The position numbers and the translations under genes were made by a program. Below are positions 1 through 9,640 of a stretch of 39,361 bases of DNA, in pieces. The stretch comes from Nodosilinea sp. LEGE 07298 (GTDB taxonomy: Bacteria > Cyanobacteriota > Cyanobacteriia > Phormidesmidales > Phormidesmidaceae), in assembly GCF_015207265.1 (NCBI RefSeq), contig NZ_JADEXE010000026.1:1-39361 (forward strand). The letters are read 5' to 3'. The notes under the pieces are model-generated. The model did not search any database and was not told the DNA's origin. It was given only the letters and a program-made list of their open reading frames with translations. Position 1 is the first letter of the stretch. Every line of letters begins with the position of its first letter.

Positions 1-3000
1 CCTTGGCAACCCGTCTGGGAGATCCTTCGCTTCGAGCTACAAGAAAGCCTCCGCACCCGCTTTGTGCTGCTGTCCTTTGGGTTTTTCTTCGCTCTGGGGC
101 TGCTGGTAATGCATGTGATGGGCACCGATTGGCCCATCGCAACGGTGACTCGCCAGGCCATGAACATGGCTACCAAACCGGGGCAACTGGTGCCCTACGC
201 CAACTCTCCCCTGGCGATTATGAGTGCCGTGGAATTTTGGGCGAGCATTCCCCTGGCGATTGTGGTGGCGGGCATTTTTGCAGAGCGGGCTACCAAAGAC
301 TTTACCTCCAGCATGGATGGGCTGCTGTTTACCTCGCCCCTGAAGGAGTGGCAGTTTTTGGTGGGGCGGTTTACCGCCAGTTTTTTGATTAGCCTGGCCG
401 TTTTCCTGGGGCTGGGGTTGGGCTTGTGGCTGGGGACAATTCTGCCCTGGATGACCCCCGATCGCATTGGCCCCTTCCGCTTACTGGGCTATCTGTCGCC
501 CTATCTGTACTTTGTCATTCCCAATATCCTGATTTTTGGCCTGTTTAGCTTTGCCCTGGGGCTGCAAACCCGTCGCACCCTGCCCAGCTACCTGGCCATT
601 GTGGGGCTGTATTTTGTCTCGACTATTGTGTTAAACATCTTAGTCCTTCTCCAACTGGGGACGTTTTTCCAGGTACTGGCCAACCCCTTTGGCTTTGGCA
701 GTGTGAACTATGCCACCCAGCTTTGGACCCAGGTGGAGCGTAATACTCGGCTGGTACCTTGGGCCTCGGTGATCTGGCTCTCGCGGCTGCTGTGGCTGGG
801 GTTAAGTGGGGTATTTTTTGGCGGGGTGTGGCGGCAATTTAGCTTTTCTGGGCCGGCGGAATCTCGCGCCCCTTCGCCGTTCGTGCGGCTGCTGGACTGG
901 GCCGAACAGCGCTGGCTGGGGGGCAAAAAAGCAACCGCTGAGGTCGCTACCACCGCACCATCCAGAGGTGAGGTGGCGCTGATGGACACCCCCGCAGCCC
1001 AGTTTCACTATGGCCCAGCGGCCCAGTTGGGCCATGTCTGGCGCATTGCCCGCATGGAGGCCAAACGCCTGATTGGGAACCCGCTGGTGCTGGCGGTGCT
1101 GGTGATTAGCATCGCCTTGCTGCTGGGGCTCTTCCTTGCGACTGCAACGGACGGATCTGGCTTGCCCACGCTGCCAGTCACGGGCCTCGTCGTGAGATTC
1201 GCCGCCCTGGTATTGGGCTTGCTGGCTCCCTTGCTGATCGTGTTTCTGGCCGGAGATCTGGTCTGGCGCGATCGCGAGGCCAGGGTAGACCCCCTCACCG
1301 ACCCCCTGCCCGTGCGCAGTTGGGTGCTGGTGCTGGGCAAGCTGCTGGCCATGGGGCTGATTCTGGCGCTGTTGTTGGTCTTTACAACGGTGGGGGGAAT
1401 TTTGGGCCAAACCCTACAGCAATACACCAACTATGAACTGGGGGTCTACGCCGTGGGGCTGTTTACCCTGGTGCTGGTGGATTTGCTGTTGATGAGTGTC
1501 CTGGCCATCACCATTCAGGTGTTGGTGAACCAAAAGTTTTTGGGCTACGCCATCTCCGCCTTCATCGTCATTGTGCTGGCCCAGGGGTCGGGCCTGTTTA
1601 AGTCGGTGCGGCTGTTGCAGTATGGCTATCGGCCCGAAGCCTATCACAGCCAGATCAGCGGCTTTGGCAACATGCTAGAGCCCGTGCGCTGGTTTCAGGC
1701 CTACTGGCTGGCCGTGGCCATTTTGCTGCTGTGCGTGGCCACCCTGTTTTGGGTGCGCGGGGTAGATACGGCCCCCCAACAACGCTGGCGCATTGCCCGC
1801 CAGCGCTTTACCCGACCCATGCAAACAGTGGTGGGGCTGAGTGCCGTGGCGGCGCTGCTGCTCGGTAGCTGGATTTTCTACAACACCCAAATCCTTAACC
1901 CCAGCCTCAGCCGTACCCAGCGTGAGACCCAGATGATTGCCTACGAGCAGGCCTACGGCAGTCTGATCGACGCCCAGCCCAAAATCACGGCGATCGATCT
2001 CCAGGGGGATCTGTACCCCGAAGCGGATGGTCGCTTTGCGGTGCAGGGCACCTACACCCTAGAAAACCAGACCCAAAAGTCCATTGATAGGGTTCTGCTG
2101 AATGTTGCCAACGGCCTTCAGGTCAACCAGATCAGCCTCAACGGGAGTCCGGCCACAGCGAGCTTGCCCCATCCTGTGCTTCAGGCCTACGAAATTACGC
2201 TGGCTGCCCCCTTACCCCCCGGTGCCACCGCCACTGCCACCTTTGATCTGGTGATGCGTCCCCCCGCTGGGTTTACGGGAGAAGACCCGGAACTTGGCTC
2301 CTTTTTGGCCAACGGCCTGAACGTTAACTTGCTGGAAGTTTTGCCCGTAGTTGGATTTTTTGATCGCCCTCGGCTGAGGGACGAACAAAAGCGCGATGCC
2401 GCCGGGTTGCCCCCCCTAGACCCCGCTGCCGAGGCGGCCCGTACCACCCAGCGCAATGGTAACCGCGCCGATGTGGATCGGGTGCAGTTCTTGGCCACCC
2501 TCAGTACCGCCGCCGATCAGATCGCCCTCACCTCCGGCGAACTGGTGAAAGACTGGAGCGAGGGCGAACGGCATTATTTCCACTACCAGACTCAGGCTCC
2601 CATTGAACTCAACGCCCAGGTGATCTCAGGCCGCTACGAGGTGCTGCGCGACCAGTGGCAGGATGTGGCCATCGAGCTGTACTACCACCCCGGCCACGAT
2701 CGCAACCTGGAATCTATGGCCAGCGGCATGAAGCAAGCCCTCGCCTACGCCACCCAAAACTTCAGCCCCTTTCCCCATAACACCCTGCGCATGGTAGAGG
2801 TGCCCTACGTCACCGAGGCCATCAGCTTTCCCAGCACCATCATTCGGGGGGAAGGCTTCGGCTACCTGTCCAAGCTCAACGACAGTGACCCCACCCAGGT
2901 CAACGAGGTTTTTCGTATTGCCGCCCACGAAGTGGCGCACCAGTGGTGGGGCCAACAGCTCATCCCGTCCGGCCAATTCCCCGGGGCAAAATTGCTGACA

Positions 3001-3690
3001 GAATCTCTGGCGGAGTACACCGCCAACCAGGTCTATGCCCAGGAATACGGGCTCGAAAACCTGGGGGTGGCCCTCCGCAAAAACCTGGACGGCTACCTGG
3101 GCAAACGCGATGAATCCGATGTGCATCTGGTGGAGGCAACCGCGAACCATCTGGTGTACCAAAAGGGCGGGCTGGCCCTGTTCACCCTGCAAGACTACAT
3201 CGGCGAAGCGGCGGTGAATGGGACGTTGTCCACCCTATTACAGCAGTTCTCCGACCCGCCCCCATACCCTGCCGCCACGGATCTGGTCGCCGCCCTGCGC
3301 GCCGTGACTCCCGCCCAGTACCAGTACCTGATCACCGACCTGTTTGAAACGGTGACGCTTTACGACAACAGCGTCGAAGTTGCCACCGTGCAGCCGCGCC
3401 CCGACGGCCAGTTCGACGTCACCCTAACGGTGAATGCGGCCAAGGTGCGGTCTGATGAGGTGGGCAATGAAACCCCAACGGACATTAACAATGAGGAGAT
3501 CGATATTGGCATCTACGGTACCGATGGCAAACTAATCTACCTGAAAAAGCACCCCATCCAAAGCGGCACCATGACGTTGACCATCACCGTCAATCAGCTT
3601 CCCCAGCGGGCGGGCATTGACCCCCTCCACAAGCTGATTGATAAACTTCCCGATGACAACATTATGGTGGTCACAGAGGCTGCCAGTTAG
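1..3690 (+). CDS. ABC-2 type permease fused to M1 family aminopeptidase (5' partial)
   Basis: The reading frame is open from base 1, and the residues before the first in-window start (GTG at 64) read like a normal ABC-2 permease N-terminus (PWQPVWEILRFEL), so the true start lies upstream. The N-terminal half holds two blocks of hydrophobic segments (about bases 60-850 and 1060-1880), typical of ABC-2 membrane domains. The C-terminal third is a gluzincin peptidase: HEVAH at 2926-2940 followed by WWG, and the third zinc ligand in TESLAEY near 3000-3015. The family is known as ABC transporter permease/M1 aminopeptidase fusions. It probably pairs with an ABC ATPase encoded upstream of the window, with the peptidase domain on the outer face of the inner membrane. 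The exported or cleaved substrate is unknown. Family is confident; biological role is not. Confidence 0.9.
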   Translation, partial: PWQPVWEILRFELQESLRTRFVLLSFGFFFALGLLVMHVMGTDWPIATVTRQAMNMATKPGQLVPYANSPLAIMSAVEFWASIPLAIVVAGIFAERATKDFTSSMDGLLFTSPLKEWQFLVGRFTASFLISLAVFLGLGLGLWLGTILPWMTPDRIGPFRLLGYLSPYLYFVIPNILIFGLFSFALGLQTRRTLPSYLAIVGLYFVSTIVLNILVLLQLGTFFQVLANPFGFGSVNYATQLWTQVERNTRLVPWASVIWLSRLLWLGLSGVFFGGVWRQFSFSGPAESRAPSPFVRLLDWAEQRWLGGKKATAEVATTAPSRGEVALMDTPAAQFHYGPAAQLGHVWRIARMEAKRLIGNPLVLAVLVISIALLLGLFLATATDGSGLPTLPVTGLVVRFAALVLGLLAPLLIVFLAGDLVWRDREARVDPLTDPLPVRSWVLVLGKLLAMGLILALLLVFTTVGGILGQTLQQYTNYELGVYAVGLFTLVLVDLLLMSVLAITIQVLVNQKFLGYAISAFIVIVLAQGSGLFKSVRLLQYGYRPEAYHSQISGFGNMLEPVRWFQAYWLAVAILLLCVATLFWVRGVDTAPQQRWRIARQRFTRPMQTVVGLSAVAALLLGSWIFYNTQILNPSLSRTQRETQMIAYEQAYGSLIDAQPKITAIDLQGDLYPEADGRFAVQGTYTLENQTQKSIDRVLLNVANGLQVNQISLNGSPATASLPHPVLQAYEITLAAPLPPGATATATFDLVMRPPAGFTGEDPELGSFLANGLNVNLLEVLPVVGFFDRPRLRDEQKRDAAGLPPLDPAAEAARTTQRNGNRADVDRVQFLATLSTAADQIALTSGELVKDWSEGERHYFHYQTQAPIELNAQVISGRYEVLRDQWQDVAIELYYHPGHDRNLESMASGMKQALAYATQNFSPFPHNTLRMVEVPYVTEAISFPSTIIRGEGFGYLSKLNDSDPTQVNEVFRIAAHEVAHQWWGQQLIPSGQFPGAKLLTESLAEYTANQVYAQEYGLENLGVALRKNLDGYLGKRDESDVHLVEATANHLVYQKGGLALFTLQDYIGEAAVNGTLSTLLQQFSDPPPYPAATDLVAALRAVTPAQYQYLITDLFETVTLYDNSVEVATVQPRPDGQFDVTLTVNAAKVRSDEVGNETPTDINNEEIDIGIYGTDGKLIYLKKHPIQSGTMTLTITVNQLPQRAGIDPLHKLIDKLPDDNIMVVTEAAS

Positions 3691-3838
3691 CCCCATTAGC
3701 GCGGTTAACCATGGCGGTTCCCGCGTCCGTCAGCTACAGCCTAAGTTCCACTCTGCAATCCCCTTCATTTTTGGGGGGCAGGGTGGTTTCATACCGCTTA
3801 AGTCGGTCGGCGGCGGCGTTGACGCAAGGTAGCTCACC

Positions 3839-4495
3839 TCATGCCTGGGTTTCCTGGGTTTGATCGCGCACCAACGCGCTCCAGTTGTCATCGGTCATGG
3901 CGGCGGCTAGATCGGCTTGGGCATCGCCTGCCTGGGCCTTCTGAGCCAAATCTTGCTCTTTAGACAGGGCACCATCGGCCATAGCGCGACGGAGCTTTAG
4001 CTTTTTGGCTTCGTAGGCTTCTCGTTCGGCGGCAGACATGGTTTGGGTGGCTGCTTCGCGAATGGTACCGGCCCAGGTGCCGTCTACATTGCCAGGCGGG
4101 GGGCTGGGCAATGCTGCAATCCAGTCATCCCGCAGGGCGGCCATGGCCTCTCGGCTGGGAAACTGAAAGGGTTGCACCGTGACAAAGGCACAAGTGGCGT
4201 CCCCTTTTTGGTCGAGGTGGCTGCGCAACGATAGCGATACGTTGCGGGAAATGCCAATAAACTGTGTCTGGCGATTGCAATCGAGTACGGCATAGACCCC
4301 GGTCACCTTTACATCCTGGGTTTGTTCGCACCAGTCGGCAATGGGGATGGGAGTATCGCTGGTCGAGTCTACGGCCGGGGCGGCGGTGGTATCGGCGGCA
4401 TGTTCGTCGGCAGCACTGTACAGAAAGTCGTGGAGACTGCGATGCTCGACGGGGACGTTCTGATGCTCGATCGCGTTTGGGTTTTCGGAGGTCAC
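3839..4495 (-). CDS. GIY-YIG nuclease-like protein
   Basis: A 218-residue protein starting at GTG (4493-4495), supported by AGGA seven bases upstream. Residues 64-95 resemble the GIY-YIG fold: GVYAV at 66-70 for the first motif, FIGIS at 79-83 for the YIG strand, then Arg85 and Arg91, and Glu116 in PSREAM as a candidate metal-binding glutamate. The first 60 residues are polar, acidic and probably disordered. The C-terminal 60 residues are an Ala/Lys/Glu-rich likely coiled coil. Proteins with this layout occur in cyanobacteria as GIY-YIG nuclease family proteins; the DNA target is unknown and activity is not shown. It lies downstream of the AI-2E permease on the same strand, 122 bp away. Confidence 0.7.
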   Translation of the reverse strand: MTSENPNAIEHQNVPVEHRSLHDFLYSAADEHAADTTAAPAVDSTSDTPIPIADWCEQTQDVKVTGVYAVLDCNRQTQFIGISRNVSLSLRSHLDQKGDATCAFVTVQPFQFPSREAMAALRDDWIAALPSPPPGNVDGTWAGTIREAATQTMSAAEREAYEAKKLKLRRAMADGALSKEQDLAQKAQAGDAQADLAAAMTDDNWSALVRDQTQETQA

Positions 4496-4617
4496 AGGTT
4501 TTCCTACGTTGATAACACGGCTCCATTATGATCTGAATCGCCTCAACCTGTGACGTTGAGGCTGTGCAACCCCTTCGTCTCACCCACCAACACCCGCGAA
4601 ACCGACTGGGTAAATGC

Positions 4618-5706
4618 CTATGGAGCTGAGTCATTGAACCCAGCCGATCGCGGCTGTACCTGGTCGCGGTGGGGGGGAGATGAGGGGGCTTGCCAGGTGT
4701 CCATTACATCTTTGATCAGCACTTCTTGCAGCCAAATTTGCACCACAATCAGCAGTGGGACCGCCAAAAATAGCCCCAGGAACCCAAATAAGGCTGCAAA
4801 TATGACGACCGAAAGCAGCGTAAACAGGGGCATGAGTGAGACGGTCTGCTTCATGAGGATGGGCATTAAAGCCAGGCTTTCAAACTGCTGAATCAAGAAG
4901 TATAAGATCAGCACGGCAAACCCCTTCCAGGGAGCGTCTAGCAGACCCAGTAGGATCGGTGGAACAGCACTAATAACGGGGCCGATGTTAGGAATAATCT
5001 CTAGCAGCCCGGCGAGAATGGCGTTGACCAGGGGCAGCGGCACTCCCAAAATCAATAGCCCAATGTAGCTCAGGGTACCGATTGTTACCATGCCCGCCAG
5101 GGTGCCTTGGAACCAGCCCACCAGGGAATGTTCGCACTGGTTTAAAATATCGTGGACGCGATCGCGGTAAAAGGCGGGAAAGGCGGTAATGAAGGTGCGT
5201 CGGTAGGAGCCAGGATTGACCAGCAGCATGATGGTAGCGGCTAGTACAAGAAATAAATTGACTACTACGTTAATCGACGAGTTGAGGATGGTGAAAAAAT
5301 TGCCAACGGTGCTAGATATCAGCGCCTGGGCTTGATCGAACAGGCGGTCTACACCTTGGTTTTCGCCTAGGGCCATACCAGGAATGCGGCTTTGAAACCA
5401 GTCATAAATGGTACCCAGGCGTTCGATCGCCGCTGGCAGCAGCCCACTTAAATTTTGCAGCTGGTCGATAAATCGGGGCAGAATGATAGCAAAGAGGCCA
5501 AAGACGATCAGCATCAGCAGGGCAATGGTGATTGCGATCGCAAATCCTCGTTTAATTCCCCCCCGCCGTAAAACTCGCACCATCCGGTTTAGCACGGTCG
5601 CTATTACAACGGCTGCAAATAAGAGCAGCAGCACCTGGCGAATTTCCCAGAGCAAGTAGATAGCGACCCCCAGGGCCAGCAGGCCGACCCATTTTCCTAG
5701 ACGCAT
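4618..5706 (-). CDS. AI-2E family transporter (PerM-like permease)
   Basis: A 362-residue integral membrane protein starting at ATG (5704-5706) behind a GGAG ribosome site. It has about seven to eight hydrophobic segments: an N-terminal pair, a central amphipathic part (about residues 80-150), and a cluster of C-terminal helices including the conserved proline/glycine stretch LEIIPNIGPVISAVPPILLGLL (near residues 237-258). This matches the AI-2E/PerM permease family, whose members have been linked to autoinducer or ion export. Substrates in cyanobacteria are mostly unassigned, and the family name should not be read as proof of AI-2 transport. The C-terminal tail of about 25 residues is polar and extends past the last helix. 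Confidence 0.88.
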   Translation of the reverse strand: MRLGKWVGLLALGVAIYLLWEIRQVLLLLFAAVVIATVLNRMVRVLRRGGIKRGFAIAITIALLMLIVFGLFAIILPRFIDQLQNLSGLLPAAIERLGTIYDWFQSRIPGMALGENQGVDRLFDQAQALISSTVGNFFTILNSSINVVVNLFLVLAATIMLLVNPGSYRRTFITAFPAFYRDRVHDILNQCEHSLVGWFQGTLAGMVTIGTLSYIGLLILGVPLPLVNAILAGLLEIIPNIGPVISAVPPILLGLLDAPWKGFAVLILYFLIQQFESLALMPILMKQTVSLMPLFTLLSVVIFAALFGFLGLFLAVPLLIVVQIWLQEVLIKDVMDTWQAPSSPPHRDQVQPRSAGFNDSAP

Positions 5707-5957
5707 AGGTCTGTCTCCAGTGGTCTATCGATAATGCTTGTGAGCTATTTCAGATGGCGAGTGACTACTGCCCTAGCTCACCTGGCCCGATAGTAGGTGG
5801 TTTAAGCTAGCCCCGCCTCTACGCAAGGGAACAGTTGTGGAGCGTCGCTCTATAGCTTCGCTAAGCGCTCAGGATGGGGTGGGAGTTTTGAGAAATATGG
5901 CACTACCATTGAACTGAAGGCACTGTTGATGATGTGTGAGCTGGCGCAGAGGGTGTT

Positions 5958-8144
5958 ATGGGCAAAGGATTTGGACAGCCAAAAGTGGTACCCACTCGCA
6001 ATGCTACCCAGTTTATGCGTGCATTTGGCAAGTGCTATGCCAAAGCTAAGGGAGATAAGCGGCAGGTCGAGCAGTTTTTGCAGGCAAACTTAGCCAAGCT
6101 AGACGAACACCTTTTAGATGCTTTGTCCTACATATTTCCTAAGCTACTGGCAGATCAGAAGTTTGGAGATAAACAAAATGTTGCAACACTGTTTTTGGTT
6201 TTCGGTAATACAGTTGGGGATTTTCCACTAGGCGATCGAGCTTTAAACCTAGAGTTAAGCATTGCAGCTTATCAAGTTGCGTTAAAGGTGTATCCCCGCG
6301 ATATGTTTCCACAAGAGTGGGCGCTGTTACAAAACAATCTCGGCAATGCCTATGTCGATCGTATTCGCGGCGATCGGGCCGAGAGCCTAGAACAGGCTAT
6401 TGCGGCTTATGAATTATCACTTCAAGTCTATACTCGCGACACATTTCCAGAAGAATGGGCGATGTCACAAAATAATCTCGGCAATGTCTATAGCAATCGT
6501 ATTCGCGGCGATCGGGCCGAGAATCTTGAACAAGCTATAACAGCTTGTGAATTATCACTTCAGGTTCGCACTCGCGACACATCTCCAGAAGAATGGGCGA
6601 TGTCACAAAATAATCTCGGCAATGCCTATAGCAATCGTATTCGCGGCGATCGGGCTGAAAACTTAGACCAAGCTATTATGGCCTACGAATTATCGCTTCA
6701 GATCTACACCTCTGACACATTTCCAGAAGAATGGGCAAGGTCACAAAATAATCTTAGCGATGCTTACTGCAATCGTATTCGGGGCGATCGAGCCGAAAAT
6801 ATAGAGCGGGCTATCGTGGCCTCCGAGTTGTCACTTCAAATTTACACTCGCGATACCCTCCCAGAGTATTGGGCAAGATCACAAAATAACCTTGGTAATG
6901 CCTATCAGGCCCGTATTCGAGGTGACAAGGCTGAGAACTTAGAAAAGGCGATCGCTGCCTATGACTTATCACTTCAGGTTTACACTCGCGCTGCTTTCCC
7001 AGAAGATTGGGCAAGGTCACAGACTAATCTCAGCGCTGCCTATGGGAATCGCATTCGAGGTGAGCGGGCCGAAAATCTAGAACAGGCGCTTGCCGCCTAT
7101 GAGTTATCACTTCAGGTGCACACTCGCGAAGCTTTCCCAGAAGCTTGGGCCAGGGCAGAAAACAATCTCGGCACTGCCTATAGCAATCGCATTCGAGGCG
7201 ATCGGGCTCAAAACCTAGAGCAGGCTATTACGGCCTATGAATTATCGCTTCAGGTTTGCACCCGTAATGCATTTCCAGAAAGTTGGGCGAGAAGTAAGCA
7301 TAATCTGGCCAGTGCCTATTGCGATCGCATTCTTGGTGAGCAAAGCGACAATTTGAGAACAGCAGTGGATTTGTACCAAGAGGCTGCTCAGGTTTTCACA
7401 CAAGAGGCGTTTCCGCTATCGTGGGCCGAGAACCAGGGGTGTCTAGCAGAAGCACTAATCAATCAAGCCTCGCTGACAGATAATTCAGATGACTTAGATA
7501 CTGCTATTACGCTGCTAAAAGAGGCTTTGGAAGTTGCTGTGCCTGGCAGCCCAGGCTTTATTGACTCTCAGTATCGGCTGGGCAATGCGCTATCGCGCCG
7601 GTTTGAGCTAAATCAAAATGCCAACGACCTACAAGACGCGCTTAAAGCTTATAAAACCGCTTTAGATGCCATTAGCCCAGAGCATTACGATCGCGAAAAA
7701 ATTTGGCAAGCGCTGCCAACTACGCAATCTGTTTTAGGTAGCCGCCTGGTGCGTGAAGGCCAGTGGCAGGAGGGGCTACAGCTCCTGCTCAACAGCGTCA
7801 GACTGCTCAGCGAAGGGGATGACCAACTCGCCCACGCCAATGCGTTGTACCAAACGGGGCGCGCCCACGAAACCCTATCTGATTGGGATAATGCTCGTCT
7901 CTACTACCGCGATGCCCTGCGCCTATACGAGCACCTGAACGATCAGCCCGGCATTGCCCAGAGTCGTCATGGCTTAGGGAGTGTGTTGGCCTCCCAGGGC
8001 TATTTCAAAAAGGGTATGGCCGAGCTACAGCAAGCCCGCGATCTTTACCAGCAGTTAGATCGACAAAACAGGGTAAGAGAAGTGGATAACCTTTACCAGG
8101 CGGCCCAGCGGGCAGAACAGCAGCTGAGCGAGGTGCCCGCATGA
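5958..8144 (+). CDS. TPR protein with tandem 46-residue repeats
   Basis: A 728-residue protein starting at ATG behind AGAGGG. Residues 1-115 form a distinct non-repetitive N-terminal helical region. From residue 117, seven near-identical 46-residue units follow (period 138 bp, starts at about 117, 163, 209, 255, 301, 347 and 393), each with the pattern FPEEWA, NNLGNAY, RIRGDRAENLEQAI, AYELSLQVYTRDT. An eighth and ninth unit (about 439 and 485) are diverged. Residues 590-728 hold more ordinary TPR helices. TPR arrays are protein-binding scaffolds. The stop codon overlaps the start of the next gene (ATGA), so it should be translationally coupled to the AAA ATPase and likely acts with it. No signal peptide or membrane segment is seen, so it is probably cytoplasmic. 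The specific function is unknown. Confidence 0.9.
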   Translation: MGKGFGQPKVVPTRNATQFMRAFGKCYAKAKGDKRQVEQFLQANLAKLDEHLLDALSYIFPKLLADQKFGDKQNVATLFLVFGNTVGDFPLGDRALNLELSIAAYQVALKVYPRDMFPQEWALLQNNLGNAYVDRIRGDRAESLEQAIAAYELSLQVYTRDTFPEEWAMSQNNLGNVYSNRIRGDRAENLEQAITACELSLQVRTRDTSPEEWAMSQNNLGNAYSNRIRGDRAENLDQAIMAYELSLQIYTSDTFPEEWARSQNNLSDAYCNRIRGDRAENIERAIVASELSLQIYTRDTLPEYWARSQNNLGNAYQARIRGDKAENLEKAIAAYDLSLQVYTRAAFPEDWARSQTNLSAAYGNRIRGERAENLEQALAAYELSLQVHTREAFPEAWARAENNLGTAYSNRIRGDRAQNLEQAITAYELSLQVCTRNAFPESWARSKHNLASAYCDRILGEQSDNLRTAVDLYQEAAQVFTQEAFPLSWAENQGCLAEALINQASLTDNSDDLDTAITLLKEALEVAVPGSPGFIDSQYRLGNALSRRFELNQNANDLQDALKAYKTALDAISPEHYDREKIWQALPTTQSVLGSRLVREGQWQEGLQLLLNSVRLLSEGDDQLAHANALYQTGRAHETLSDWDNARLYYRDALRLYEHLNDQPGIAQSRHGLGSVLASQGYFKKGMAELQQARDLYQQLDRQNRVREVDNLYQAAQRAEQQLSEVPA

Positions 8145-9385
8145 CCGCCGCCGACGATATTTTTGATCAATCAACCAGCAACGTGCAGGGGTTGGGCCTG
8201 TGCGAAATTCCGTTTACAGAAAGCCCGCCTGACCTCGAAAGTGAAACGCTACAGTACATCTTCACCGGGCGCGAAGCTGAGCTGCGACGGGTGTTTAACC
8301 TATTTCAAAGCCGGGAGCGGCGACGGGTTTTGGTCTATGGCCGCATTGGCATCGGCAAAAGCGCCTTTTTGCGAGAGGTGCTGTCTGTCTTGCGCCGCAA
8401 GCGCCCACAGATGCCTACCGCCTACATTTCTCTACCGGCTGATCTAGACCTGGCGACTACTGCCCTTATTGCCGTTGCCCGCGAAATGGCCGATGACGAA
8501 TGGGCACAGCGGCAGCTCTACCAAATGGGGATTCCGACCGCTAAAATTCTTAAAGAGCGCAGTGCAGAAGCGGGCGGCAACCTGGTCATTAGCGGCAAAG
8601 TGACTGAGAAAGATTTGCCCATTACCAAGCCGCTATACCCCACCGTTAGCCTCGATACTCTGCTAGAACGCGCCCAAGAGAAATATCCCCAGGGCGTTGT
8701 AATCGCCATCGACGACCTAGACAAACGCAACCCCAGCGCGGTGCGCCAGATGATGCACGATGCCCAGGGCATGTTGAAAGGGCGGGCCTGGTTTATACTC
8801 ACCGGGCACCCCATGGGCATTACTGGAGATTTGTTGACCAGCGAGCGGGGTTTGTTTGACCTGCAACTCAAGCTCGAAGAACTCGATCAGCCCACGACCT
8901 ACAAAATGCTGATCAACTACCTCAACAGCGCTCGTATTAATAAAGGTAGTACTGATCCCGACGATCCGCGATCGGTGCTGCCGTTTACTCCAGAGGCCGC
9001 CAAGCACTTCTGCGAAGTATCGCTAGGCAAGCCCCGGTTGTTTAATCGGCTCGGCAATACCGTACTCGACACCGCCGCTAATATGCAGGCTACTTTGATC
9101 GACTCAGAGGTATTGGCCCAGGGGCTAAAGGCGGCTGCCCCAGAACTGAGAGAACGGGCTGCCCTCAGCGTTCAAGAAGAACGAGTGCGAGCATTTCTAG
9201 AACAGCGAGGACCAATCTCTGACGAAACCATTACCTACGAAGACCTGGAACAACTGGGGCTTCGCAGCTTCAGCGAGATTTTGCCGTTTCTAGAACGGCT
9301 AGAAGCAGCTGATCTTGCCCACCAACTCGACCAAGATGACAGCAAAGCCTTTGCCCCCATCGCCCTACCGCCAGCGCTTGAATAG
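8141..9385 (+). CDS. AAA/Orc-like P-loop ATPase with C-terminal helical domain
   Basis: A 414-residue ATP-binding protein whose ATG overlaps the TPR gene by four bases. It has a Walker A motif GRIGIGKS (67-74), a hydrophobic Walker B strand ending in Asp191-Asp192 (VVIAIDDLDK), a sensor-1-like strand FILTGHP (218-224) and a sensor-2-like GKPRLFNRL (296-304), the order seen in Orc/Cdc6 and STAND-type ATPases. Residues 340-395 look like a small winged-helix or helical domain (SDETITYEDLEQLGL, EILPFLERLEAADL). It has no nuclease, TIR or protease domain, so if it belongs to an immune or signalling device the effector must be the TPR partner or be encoded elsewhere. A possible terminator follows at 9407-9456. 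Confidence 0.88.
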   Translation: MTAADDIFDQSTSNVQGLGLCEIPFTESPPDLESETLQYIFTGREAELRRVFNLFQSRERRRVLVYGRIGIGKSAFLREVLSVLRRKRPQMPTAYISLPADLDLATTALIAVAREMADDEWAQRQLYQMGIPTAKILKERSAEAGGNLVISGKVTEKDLPITKPLYPTVSLDTLLERAQEKYPQGVVIAIDDLDKRNPSAVRQMMHDAQGMLKGRAWFILTGHPMGITGDLLTSERGLFDLQLKLEELDQPTTYKMLINYLNSARINKGSTDPDDPRSVLPFTPEAAKHFCEVSLGKPRLFNRLGNTVLDTAANMQATLIDSEVLAQGLKAAAPELRERAALSVQEERVRAFLEQRGPISDETITYEDLEQLGLRSFSEILPFLERLEAADLAHQLDQDDSKAFAPIALPPALE

Positions 9386-9406
9386 TTGCGTACTATGCAA
9401 ATTATC

Positions 9407-9456
9407 AAAGCTCCAGAAGCCTCTGCAGGAATGGGGTCTGGAGATTAAGCTTTTTT
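9407..9456 (+). terminator. Possible intrinsic terminator after the TPR-ATPase operon
   Basis: About 20 bases after the ATPase stop there is a CTCCAGA/TCTGGAG stem with a roughly 19-base loop. AAAG and CTTT beside it can extend the stem across a small bulge. A run of six T follows. The position fits an operon end; the large loop and bulge keep confidence moderate. Confidence 0.45.
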
Positions 9457-9640
9457 GTTGGACTAATTTTGGACTAAATTTTCGCCCCTCTTAACGACTC
9501 TCTCAGGGCCATCTTGCGGGAATATTTGCGGCTGAATGCCAACCGACCCTTCTCTGCAAGGGTACCTGAAACCACCTAGACTAACTCACCCTGCCACCCG
9601 AAAAGACACAAGAGAAAACCGGGTCAACAAATCTCTTCAT

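Noticed and set aside
802-1410. 202-codon minus-strand frame inside the permease gene
   Set aside because: Gln/His/Gly-rich translation typical of antisense to a GC-rich membrane-protein gene.
3638-3832. 64-codon plus-strand frame after the permease-peptidase gene
   Set aside because: Starts inside that gene in another frame, has no ribosome site and no family resemblance.
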